Positions 15,696-22,885 of a stretch of 30,793 nt of DNA are shown in pieces (position 1 is the first letter of the stretch; each line of letters opens with the position of its first letter). The notes under the pieces were generated by a model. The model had not been told where the DNA came from. It searched no databases and saw nothing but the letters and a program-made list of their open reading frames with translations. The translations under genes were made by a program, and so were the position numbers. Source of the stretch: a virus; IMG/VR virus record IMGVR_UViG_3300009374_000025, positions 1 through 30,793 of that record. One strand, 5' to 3'.

Positions 15696-15886
15696 CGTTT
15701 TAAATACCTTTTCAAAACGTTTCCATAAAAATGTTCGCCGATTTCAGTCCTCCGGTTGTATTCCGCCTGGGCTGCTTTCCCAATGGCGTCCTTATATTGC
15801 TTGTAATAAAGTAGGTGATTTGATGGAAGTTGATCCATGTATTCACCTTGAAATTGACCGTCCGGGGCTTTTACAAGTTGATTCAT
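15692..15886 (-). CDS. DUF3820-like small protein, copy 1
   Basis: A 64-residue protein (MNQLVKAPDGQFQGEYMDQL at the start, EYNRRTEIGEHFYGNVLKRY towards the end). It pairs with the following gene as a tandem duplication. The duplicates differ through most of the middle but keep the ends. Both its start and its stop are ATGA overlaps with the genes on either side, which supports a coupled operon. Confidence 0.6.
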   Translation of the reverse strand: MNQLVKAPDGQFQGEYMDQLPSNHLLYYKQYKDAIGKAAQAEYNRRTEIGEHFYGNVLKRYLKR

Positions 15887-16083
15887 TTGATTATATACTC
15901 CTCAGCTGTTCTTACGTCCCGTCTGAATTCTTTCATCGTTCGTTTGAATTTCGAAGACAGGGAAAGATAACAAGTCAAAATTGTGACGCTATATACTATC
16001 ACCATCAAAACAATTAGCGGCATCAGTGCTTTTGATATCTTCTCCCGGCGCATTTCCCAAATCCATTCGTTCAGCGTCCTCAT
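15883..16083 (-). CDS. Small single-pass membrane protein
   Basis: A 66-residue protein with a basic N-terminus (MRTLNEWIWEMRREKISK), one membrane helix (about residues 19-41, ALMPLIVLMVIVYSVTILTC) and a basic tail. GGAG is found 7 bases before the ATG. Its first 95 bases lie inside the gene for the 117-residue protein in a different frame, and its stop overlaps the next gene by ATGA. Function unknown. Confidence 0.5.
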   Translation of the reverse strand: MRTLNEWIWEMRREKISKALMPLIVLMVIVYSVTILTCYLSLSSKFKRTMKEFRRDVRTAEEYIIK

Positions 16084-16342
16084 CCTTTTTCTCCGGGTTG
16101 TATCCGTCTAACAACTTATCTAAGGCAGTCATATGAGTTAGACTTCCTTTGTATCGCAGAAATCGGCGCTCAATGGAATCTGATTTGACCATTGTGGTCC
16201 GGTACATAGTCCTTTTTGCGCCACCTGTCCAATCTTCCAAAAATCTGCTTAAATCGAAGTCAACGTCAGACGGGATAAGATCGAAATGGGGCAGTGTGAT
16301 CCGTCTTCCATCCAACGGTCCTCCCACGCACAACGCTTTCAT
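15989..16342 (-). CDS. Phage protein with VGGPLDGRRI motif
   Basis: A 117-residue protein starting at MKALCVGGPLDGRRITLP. The start is preceded by GAGGTG, and the upstream gene ends just before it. The N-terminal 'VGGPLDGRR' motif followed by a long variable region is a recurring phage small-protein pattern with no known function. The C-terminal third is shared, in another frame, with the membrane-protein gene at 15883-16083. Confidence 0.55.
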   Translation of the reverse strand: MKALCVGGPLDGRRITLPHFDLIPSDVDFDLSRFLEDWTGGAKRTMYRTTMVKSDSIERRFLRYKGSLTHMTALDKLLDGYNPEKKDEDAERMDLGNAPGEDIKSTDAANCFDGDSI

Positions 16343-16345
16343 TTA

Positions 16346-16525
16346 TCACCTCACAGGTATCGGTCCGCCATATGGTACCGGGGCACCGCCCACCTGAACG
16401 ATGTTTACCGGCTGGGCGCTGAGGGCGGTTGCTTCATTTGTGGTATCAGTCCACAGTGAAAATAACTGGCACATGGCGATTATGAAAAGAAAAATGATTA
16501 TCCAGTCTCCTTGTTCTCTTGACAT
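16346..16525 (-). CDS. Small membrane protein
   Basis: A 59-residue protein starting at MSREQGDWIIIFLFIIAMCQ; GGAG lies 8 bases upstream. One membrane helix spans about residues 8-25. A short periplasmic or external tail rich in Val, Gly and Pro (VGGAPVPYGGPIPVR) follows. It starts just after the DNA polymerase gene. The last codons (GTG AGG TGA) form the ribosome binding site of the next gene. Function unknown. Confidence 0.5.
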   Translation of the reverse strand: MSREQGDWIIIFLFIIAMCQLFSLWTDTTNEATALSAQPVNIVQVGGAPVPYGGPIPVR

Positions 16526-16526
16526 T

Positions 16527-19271
16527 TTATTTTCTCCAATTGTGACGATTTCGTTTTATAGTCGTTGTGTTTGTTTCGGGTGCTGGTTCTTGGTTCGGCA
16601 AAGAGAATGAAAAGTATGTAGAGATCATCTTTGAATCTGGCTTAAAATCCACCTGATTCGCACGTATTTCCAATGCAATCCGTCCCAGCTGGGTCTTCCT
16701 ATCTAATACGGGTTTGACGTCGAAAAAACCGTCATTTTTCCCTTCTGATTGTCCGCATAGTTTTTTGGCTGCTTCTTCTCCCACGTTGTTGATTTCGATG
16801 AACGGTACATAAAGTTTATTTTCCCGGACGGTCCAGCGGATCGGGTCAGATAGATCGGTTTTCGGAAATACAATCTCCATGCCGAGTTTGATCGCGTCGT
16901 TTATGAGGGATTGCTTCTCATCCTTCTTGGCGTAGGTTAAAGACGCACAGACAAATTCAGCTGGATAGTTTACTTTACACCACGCGGTCCAGTACGCCAG
17001 CATTGCGTATTCGACGGAATGGGAGAGATTGAAGCCATAGCTGGCCCACTTCAAAAGTCCGTCCCAGAATTCGTTGCCCTCTTTTTGGGAAAGGGTTTGC
17101 TGTTTTGCGCACCCTTCGAGAAACTGTTTTTTGTACTGCTCAAACTCTTTTGGATCTCGTTTCTTGCCGATCACTTTGCGGATCTTATCGGCGGTGCCCT
17201 CCGGGAGTCCGGCAACCCGGCTAATGACCTGCATCACTTGCTCCTGATAAACCAAAAGCCCGTAAGTGGTCTTTGTTACATTTTCATAAATTTCGTTCAT
17301 CGGTTTCCAGTCCGCCCCATGTTTACGCTGGACGTACTTTTCAGTCATTCCACTTCCATACGGTCCGGGCCGGGCCAAAGCAACCACGGCCACCATATCG
17401 TCGAAAGATTCAATCTTCATTTCTTGAGCAAGACGGGCGGTGGCGTCTCCCCACTGGAATATCCCGGCTGTGTTTCCTTTTGTTATTTCACGGAAGATCT
17501 TTGGATCATCAAGCGGCAAATCTTCAAAATTAAAATCGTCTTTGGTCAGTCGTTTATGTTCAGCTAAAACGGATAATGTAGAAAGCCCTAAAAAGTCCAG
17601 CTTCATCAATCCGCTGAATTCGGCGTCTTCCATATCCCAACAGGAAGTTACAACGTCCGGTTTCCCTTTGTCCTTATACTTTTGAATGCGCAGGTTTCCA
17701 CGTTCTCCCTGTGTCAAATCGCTGTTAGAAATGACGACTGCTGCCGGGTGAAGGCCAAATCCTCTCAGTTGTCCTTCTAATCGCATAGCCAGCCGTGCTT
17801 CTTCTTTATGATCAGCAAAAAACTTTTGGCCTTCTTTGGTTCCTTCGAACGTGGCCTTGAGCAGATTCTTTTTATGTTCTTTTTCATCGATGGCTTTGGT
17901 CACCGGGGAGATCTCGAAAGCCGGGATACCAAATACACGGCCAACGTCCCACATTGTGTTCTTTGCTTTCATTCTCATATCGGTGGAGATCCCACAAACG
18001 TTATTCACTCCATAAGTTTTCTCCACATGTTGTCGGACCAGCGTCCGTTTGTGATCTTCAAAATCGATGTCGATGTCTGGCCAATCGATTCTGTCCTCAG
18101 ATATGAACCGAGCGAATGAAAGCCCGTAACTAATAGGATCAAGTTTGGTGATTCCTAACAGGTAGGCAATCAGACAACCGCCCACGCTGCCTCTGCCCGG
18201 TCCATACATTATATCATTTTCCCGGCACCATCGTAAGATCTCGTACACAAGTAGGAAGTATCGGGCAAATTTCTTCTTTTTGATTAATTGGAATTCTTTG
18301 TCAAATCGTTCCGGGTATTCGGACGGGATTGGGCCGTCAAGAAACAGTTTGGCCATCCCGGTCACGCATAGGTCTTCAAGTGTTTCCAGTTCGTGCGTTT
18401 CGCTTATTCCCATTAAAGGTAGGTCAATTTTCATTTTCGGGATACGGAAGTCAGTGCATTCTTTTGCGATCTGAATTGTATTGGCCATCGCGTCTTCGAT
18501 CTCGTTGCTTTCAAATAATACTCCATATTTAATTGTTTGTTTTTTAAAAGCCATAAGCATTTCTTGCTCAGATCGAAGATGAAGCCCTGTGAATCCAAAT
18601 CTCCAGCGTTTGGGATCTTCCCACGCGGCGTTTCTCTGAATGGCCAGAAGGACTTCTTGAACTTTCCAATCGGATCTTTCGATATAGTGGCAATCGTTTG
18701 TGGCGACAAGATCCGCTATCCCGGAGTTCTGCCATTTTGCTATTAGTTCATGGTGCCTATCTTGAACGTCGATCAGGTGCGGCATGATTTCGAGATATAC
18801 TCTTGCCCGGTCCGTAAGTTCGTTGAAAAACTTTACAGCGCCCGGCAGCGTTAAAAAGGATCCAGCGCACCCAGTTAAGATTATCCACCCGGAAAGATCT
18901 GAATTCAATATCATTTCGTATGAGACACGGGGCTTTCCGTGAAATCCTTCGAGGTTGGCCATTGTTAAAAGCCGACAAAGTTCCGTCCATCCTTTTAGAT
19001 TTCGAACGAGTACTGTCATATGGCCAGGTTTGATCTTTGTGTTTTCGAGATCCGGGACCACGTACAGTTCACAGCCGATCACAGACTTGATTCCCTGCTT
19101 GTCGCATTCCTTCTGGAATTTGATACAGCCAGTGACGTTTCCGTGATTCGTTAGGCCCAGATATTCAAAGCCCATTTCTTTGGCTTTCGTCACGTACTGT
19201 TCGGCGGTCCCATACCCGTCCAGTTGCGAGTACTCATTATGTACATGAAGGTGCGCGAAATTTTCATTCAT
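16527..19271 (-). CDS. dnaE: DNA polymerase III alpha subunit (C-family replicative polymerase)
   Basis: A 914-residue C-family polymerase. The PHP domain (1 to about 270) keeps the metal-ligand set expected for an active site: H9, H11, D19, H43, E68, H84, C135, D193, H195. This suggests built-in proofreading. The palm has YGPGRGSVGG (356-365) and PDIDIDF (398-404) with the two catalytic Asp; the third catalytic Asp is in LMKLDFLGL (about 559). The fingers contain HPAAVVIS. The protein ends soon after the helix-hairpin-helix region (about 810-830) and lacks the OB and tau-binding domains of the roughly 1160-residue bacterial enzyme. It is the main replicase, coupled (ATGA) to the beta clamp gene upstream. 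No dnaQ-type exonuclease is seen here. Confidence 0.92.
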   Translation of the reverse strand: MNENFAHLHVHNEYSQLDGYGTAEQYVTKAKEMGFEYLGLTNHGNVTGCIKFQKECDKQGIKSVIGCELYVVPDLENTKIKPGHMTVLVRNLKGWTELCRLLTMANLEGFHGKPRVSYEMILNSDLSGWIILTGCAGSFLTLPGAVKFFNELTDRARVYLEIMPHLIDVQDRHHELIAKWQNSGIADLVATNDCHYIERSDWKVQEVLLAIQRNAAWEDPKRWRFGFTGLHLRSEQEMLMAFKKQTIKYGVLFESNEIEDAMANTIQIAKECTDFRIPKMKIDLPLMGISETHELETLEDLCVTGMAKLFLDGPIPSEYPERFDKEFQLIKKKKFARYFLLVYEILRWCRENDIMYGPGRGSVGGCLIAYLLGITKLDPISYGLSFARFISEDRIDWPDIDIDFEDHKRTLVRQHVEKTYGVNNVCGISTDMRMKAKNTMWDVGRVFGIPAFEISPVTKAIDEKEHKKNLLKATFEGTKEGQKFFADHKEEARLAMRLEGQLRGFGLHPAAVVISNSDLTQGERGNLRIQKYKDKGKPDVVTSCWDMEDAEFSGLMKLDFLGLSTLSVLAEHKRLTKDDFNFEDLPLDDPKIFREITKGNTAGIFQWGDATARLAQEMKIESFDDMVAVVALARPGPYGSGMTEKYVQRKHGADWKPMNEIYENVTKTTYGLLVYQEQVMQVISRVAGLPEGTADKIRKVIGKKRDPKEFEQYKKQFLEGCAKQQTLSQKEGNEFWDGLLKWASYGFNLSHSVEYAMLAYWTAWCKVNYPAEFVCASLTYAKKDEKQSLINDAIKLGMEIVFPKTDLSDPIRWTVRENKLYVPFIEINNVGEEAAKKLCGQSEGKNDGFFDVKPVLDRKTQLGRIALEIRANQVDFKPDSKMISTYFSFSLPNQEPAPETNTTTIKRNRHNWRK

Positions 19272-20314
19272 TTCTTTAGCCCTATAACGTGCGAAAAAGT
19301 CTGACCTTCAAACACCATAGCTCGGTCTGTGATTTTTACTTCTTGAATTTCGTTCAATATAGCGGCGAGCAGATCCGGGTTGATCATCACGTCCGGTATC
19401 TCCTCCGAGTTATCGATGTCCAGCCGTTCTTCAATCCAGCCCACTTTTTCCGTCTCCGCTTTACAGACCAGATGATCTTTGCCGAATTCCAAAACAACCG
19501 TTTTGTTATCTTTGTCGGTCATGATCTCCGCTTTCTTCAGAACGGCTTTCAGATTCTTGGGCAGTATGATCTTTTTATACTCATCAATCTCGAACAGTCC
19601 CATAACGTTCGGCCATTCTCCTGTCATTGTCCGGCAGCTGAACGTCACGCCTTCATCGTTCTTAAAATGGATCCATGAATCATTGGCGGCCACTTCCACC
19701 GGGTTGTATTCCGAGAGATCCTTGGCGGCGGTCCGGGGAACGATTAGGTCAATAGCAATCTCAGTGGAAAGATCTCGGACGGTGGCCTGATAATTGTTAC
19801 ATGAGATAACCGCTTGTTTTTCGACTTTTAGGCAATTGAGAATTCCCTTTTTGGGATCGGTGGCGGCAGACGGAAGACAGAATTCAATCGCTTCACAAAA
19901 GTCCTTCGGGAGTTCGATCCAGTGAATCACTTCGTCCAGCCCTATGTCCGGGATAGGAACGTCCGGGACCGTGTAAAAACCAGCGGTGGTGTTTCCTGCG
20001 GTAATGATCAGCTGGTTCTTTTTGTCTTTAGTGGCGTTGGAAAGCTCAATCTCATCCTCTCCTATCTTCTGGAGGAGTTTGAACAGTTCTTCGACAAATA
20101 CGCCACATTGCTGGCCTGTTTTAAAGGGATAGCTGACGGAGATCTCGTCATTGAACCCGTACAATCGTTCACCGTCCATCATCAGCAGATCGGCCTGTTC
20201 CACTAATGCTCCGCTGCTAATTCCGGGCCGCACCCGGTTTATGGCTTCAATGAATTCGTTCCGGTTAATTGTCGGCGTGTCTTTCGGGGCGTTGTCCGTT
20301 CGTCTTCTTGCCAT
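19268..20314 (-). CDS. dnaN: DNA polymerase III beta sliding clamp
   Basis: A 348-residue protein close to the length of DnaN (about 366). It has three similar clamp domains: KTGQQCGVFVEELFKLLQKI in the first, ELPKDFCEAIEFCLP in the second, and IILPKNLKAVLKKAEIMTD in the third. The end of the third domain (ITDRAMVFEGQTFSHVIGLKK) fits the final clamp strands. GGAG about 12 bases before the ATG overlaps the end of the previous gene. It forms a ring that tethers the Pol III alpha subunit, whose gene is next and overlaps by 4 bases. Confidence 0.8.
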   Translation of the reverse strand: MARRRTDNAPKDTPTINRNEFIEAINRVRPGISSGALVEQADLLMMDGERLYGFNDEISVSYPFKTGQQCGVFVEELFKLLQKIGEDEIELSNATKDKKNQLIITAGNTTAGFYTVPDVPIPDIGLDEVIHWIELPKDFCEAIEFCLPSAATDPKKGILNCLKVEKQAVISCNNYQATVRDLSTEIAIDLIVPRTAAKDLSEYNPVEVAANDSWIHFKNDEGVTFSCRTMTGEWPNVMGLFEIDEYKKIILPKNLKAVLKKAEIMTDKDNKTVVLEFGKDHLVCKAETEKVGWIEERLDIDNSEEIPDVMINPDLLAAILNEIQEVKITDRAMVFEGQTFSHVIGLKK

Positions 20315-20317
20315 TGG

Positions 20318-20473
20318 TTAGTCTCCTTTTTTATTTATCAAACTTATTGCCAATCCACGTAATATATTTTTATTCATCCTCTCAATACGTTTGTCGCAAA
20401 ACGGTATTCTGAATTTTCTGAATTCTACAAATTTATCAGTTTTATTATCACAATCGATTGTGGAACAATCCAT
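20318..20473 (-). CDS. Very small hypothetical protein with three Cys
   Basis: A 51-residue frame starting MDCSTIDCDNKTDKF, 1 base after the preceding stop; AAGG is upstream. Its last codons (AAA GGA GAC TAA) carry the ribosome binding site of the beta clamp gene. C3, C7 and C26 could hold a metal. Without this gene there would be a 160-base gap in an otherwise fully packed operon, which is the main support. Confidence 0.4.
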   Translation of the reverse strand: MDCSTIDCDNKTDKFVEFRKFRIPFCDKRIERMNKNILRGLAISLINKKGD

Positions 20474-20474
20474 T

Positions 20475-21308
20475 TTACACCTTCCAGCTAAACACAGGCC
20501 GAGCGTACAACGGGTTCAGCTTTCGTTTGAATCTTTCCAGCGCATCGTCTCCCAGACAACCGCCATCGTTGATCAGTTTTGGCTGATTGGACATATCCAG
20601 CATAAATAACAGCCGCATATATTCGCTCAGATACGGACGATTGTGGCAAATACAATATCGGTAGTTGATAAATTTATAGTTTTCATCCCAGATGTTCAGG
20701 CCGTGTATAACTCCTTCACGGTCTATTAATACCGCTCGGTTTTTGCCGTGAAAGAAGTATTCAGTCATGGTTATGCCGTCCTCAATATCGTTCCAGCTGA
20801 TATTGTCCAGCCACTTCTTTAGAAACCGCTGGAGGGCGTCGGCGTCACCCATTCCCGTCTTTACGTTCCTATATTCGAGATCAAAATGCTCACGTGGATA
20901 CTTCCGGGAATTCTTACGGAACGTTGACCACTTGCCGCCCTTCATATTCATAAATGCTTTTGGGTCATATATGAATTCATAGTCCAAAAAGGTTTTGACC
21001 CCTTTCATTGGATTGTAGCCGGTGAAATCTGACCAGATGTCTTCGTCAACAACTTCATCAGCCCAAACCCGTCCATATTCTAAAGACGCTGGCGGAAACA
21101 TCATCTGATGAGAACCATCTTTGACCGCAACGTATTTTCCACCCTTAAATGGAACGCTTTGATACAACATTTCAACAAATTTAGCTTTCTGGAAATATTC
21201 GTCCGAACACCAGAAGTTCGGTGTGATACCTTTGCTCTTTAACAAGCGAAGATATTTAGAATCCAAACCCGCCATCTTTTCCGTCGTCTTTTGATTTGTC
21301 TCGTTCAT
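20475..21308 (-). CDS. Acyltransferase-like protein (GNAT fold, DUF2156-type)
   Basis: A 277-residue protein. The ATG at 21308 has AGGAG six bases upstream; a GTG at 21311 is possible. The central pattern FDLEYRNVKTG, 'GGKWSTFRKNSRKY' (about 124-137) and VLIDREGVIHGLNIWDENYK followed by FINYRYCICHNRP is the layout of the GNAT-like phosphatidylglycerol-lysyltransferase / FemX type acyltransferases, which transfer acyl or aminoacyl groups from acyl-CoA or aminoacyl-tRNA. The end has PKLINDGGCLGDDALERFKRKL. Acetyl- and acyltransferases of GNAT type are among the enzymes that finish thymidine hypermodifications in some phages, and here the gene is close to radical SAM and PLP genes. The substrate cannot be told from sequence. 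Confidence 0.5.
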   Translation of the reverse strand: MNETNQKTTEKMAGLDSKYLRLLKSKGITPNFWCSDEYFQKAKFVEMLYQSVPFKGGKYVAVKDGSHQMMFPPASLEYGRVWADEVVDEDIWSDFTGYNPMKGVKTFLDYEFIYDPKAFMNMKGGKWSTFRKNSRKYPREHFDLEYRNVKTGMGDADALQRFLKKWLDNISWNDIEDGITMTEYFFHGKNRAVLIDREGVIHGLNIWDENYKFINYRYCICHNRPYLSEYMRLLFMLDMSNQPKLINDGGCLGDDALERFKRKLNPLYARPVFSWKV

Positions 21309-22159
21309 CACGTTCTCCTGCGCCTTTTTGGGGTTTCGCTTTCGGGTTTGTCTGTTGATTCATTATCCGCTTGATCAGCTGCTTGCTCATCGTTCCGCCT
21401 TTTCGACTTTTGCCTCCCATTGCTGTCCTCCTTTGATGTTGAGACTTTTCCCATCTCATCGTACACACAGTGAGACAGGACGCCTTGCATACTAAATTTA
21501 TCGGCTAATATTAAACAATAATCAGCCGGAGTATTATCTTCTGTGAAGTATAGTTTCAGTTCATCGTGAAACATGAATAGCGCCAGCAGGTCGTTTGTTC
21601 TGATTCCTACCGGGCCGAAGTCCGATTTCAAGTTGTCGGCGTTCAGGTTGAATCCCAGATCCTCTTTTTTGGTTATCTTGATAGTTGCTCCGCTGTAAAT
21701 ATCTTTCTGGACGATAACCGGGCTGAGGTTTTCCGAATAGATTTCAATATGGGATAATCCTTCATCTAACAGCTGAACAATACTGGAGTCCAGCGAAATG
21801 GTGTTGTTGTGTTTGTTTTTCACATCGTCGTCTAGATACGCCTGATACAGCTTTTCTACTTCGCCAAACGTCTTCTCCACGCTGGAGCAGGTTTTCTCCC
21901 GGCGATAAGAACCGGAGACAGTCGTGAACTTCATTCGTCCGTCTTCGATCTTCATATCAAATGATTCATAGTCGTTGGCAGCAAAAGCGATCTCCCGGAA
22001 ATCCGGTTCACGGGCCGGGATACTGAACCGGAGCAGAATTGTCTTATCGGTATTCAATATGAATACGGTGTGGTTTTTAGCATAGATGGTGTTTTTCATC
22101 CGCCCGGATTGTTGAAGGGCGGCGGCGTGTGCGAAGATCGTTTCAACGAATGCGCTCAT
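21308..22159 (-). CDS. Possible clamp-like protein, basic tail
   Basis: A 283-residue protein with AAGGAG upstream of the ATG. It is mostly beta-rich in two parts. Segments such as FDMKIEDGRMKFTTVSGSYR and LKLYFTEDNTPADYCLILAD with SMQGVLSHCVYD resemble strands of sliding-clamp (DnaN/PCNA) domains, and there may be two domains. After residue 245 comes a low-complexity polar tail ending PKRRRRT. The Arg codons are the ribosome binding site of the next gene. If it is a clamp, the phage has a second one beside the DnaN-like gene. The resemblance is weak and structural modelling is needed. Confidence 0.35.
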   Translation of the reverse strand: MSAFVETIFAHAAALQQSGRMKNTIYAKNHTVFILNTDKTILLRFSIPAREPDFREIAFAANDYESFDMKIEDGRMKFTTVSGSYRREKTCSSVEKTFGEVEKLYQAYLDDDVKNKHNNTISLDSSIVQLLDEGLSHIEIYSENLSPVIVQKDIYSGATIKITKKEDLGFNLNADNLKSDFGPVGIRTNDLLALFMFHDELKLYFTEDNTPADYCLILADKFSMQGVLSHCVYDEMGKVSTSKEDSNGRQKSKRRNDEQAADQADNESTDKPESETPKRRRRT

Positions 22160-22168
22160 GGTTTCTCC

Positions 22169-22696
22169 TTATATGTTAGCTTGATAAAATATTTTGTTTT
22201 CGGCTTTCCCGGCTTTCTCAATACTCATAGATGGATATGGCTCACAACCCGTTGACTTTTTTAAATACAAAGGGTGTTTAGGTTGTTTGTTTTTAGTAAG
22301 TCCGAAATGATACGGGGCATTAAGTCGATGAAGGACTTCTTCGCCACGCCCAAAAAGATCGCCATAAAATCCCCAACAAGCCACGACCAGATTTGCTTCT
22401 ATTTGGGCATCTTTAATGTATTTGTCATTTAGTTTACCAATAGGATCTCCTCGAAATAATTTCAATTCTTTTGGAGAACGAGCACAAAAGGCAAACAGGT
22501 TAACCATCAACAATCTCCCGTATCCCCAGTCATTAACAAATCGCATACACCGATTGATTGTTGGATCGTCGAAGTTTTCGTCCGCAGTCGAAGGATTCAG
22601 CCCGACAAAAACAGCTGTTGCCAATTTGGGTTTCCATTCCCTTTCAAGAAAATATCTGTACACCCGGTCTTCTGAAAATATCGCTGAACGTTTCAT
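22169..22696 (-). CDS. DUF1643-family protein
   Basis: A 175-residue protein with the family signature: VFVGLNPSTADENFDDPTIN (about 29-48) followed by W-G-Y-G-R-LLMVNLFAF-CARSPKEL, and a later VVACWGFYGDLF. DUF1643 occurs in phages and bacteria and shows a resemblance to the uracil-DNA-glycosylase fold, but no biochemical role has been settled that I know of. It begins 3 bases after the preceding stop and lies among radical SAM genes. This makes a nucleotide- or base-related role plausible but unproven. Confidence 0.8.
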   Translation of the reverse strand: MKRSAIFSEDRVYRYFLEREWKPKLATAVFVGLNPSTADENFDDPTINRCMRFVNDWGYGRLLMVNLFAFCARSPKELKLFRGDPIGKLNDKYIKDAQIEANLVVACWGFYGDLFGRGEEVLHRLNAPYHFGLTKNKQPKHPLYLKKSTGCEPYPSMSIEKAGKAENKIFYQANI

Positions 22697-22699
22697 AAT

Positions 22700-22885
22700 T
22701 CACCCATAATGGAGAATGGTGTTACTAAGTGCCTGTAATTCGTTTGCTTTCATTTGGAAGTTTTCTTCATCGTAGGCAATTGTTTCATCTCTCGCAAGTC
22801 TGTATTGATTCAAGGCGATCATCCCTTGTATTTCGGCGTTCACGGCATATATTTGAGCCAACTGCGCAACCAACCAACTTTCCAT
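22700..22885 (-). CDS. Small helical protein
   Basis: A 61-residue, mostly helical protein (MESWLVAQLAQIYAVNAEIQ). The start is in a TAATG junction with the stop of the upstream radical SAM gene, and DUF1643 follows 3 bases after its stop. It probably forms a coiled coil or partner subunit. Function unknown. Confidence 0.5.
   Translation of the reverse strand: MESWLVAQLAQIYAVNAEIQGMIALNQYRLARDETIAYDEENFQMKANELQALSNTILHYG

Noticed and set aside
17019-17567. 182-codon open frame on the plus strand inside the Pol III alpha gene
   Set aside because: It lies wholly antisense to a clearly recognised polymerase with no ribosome binding site or domain; open only because of the codon use of the real gene.
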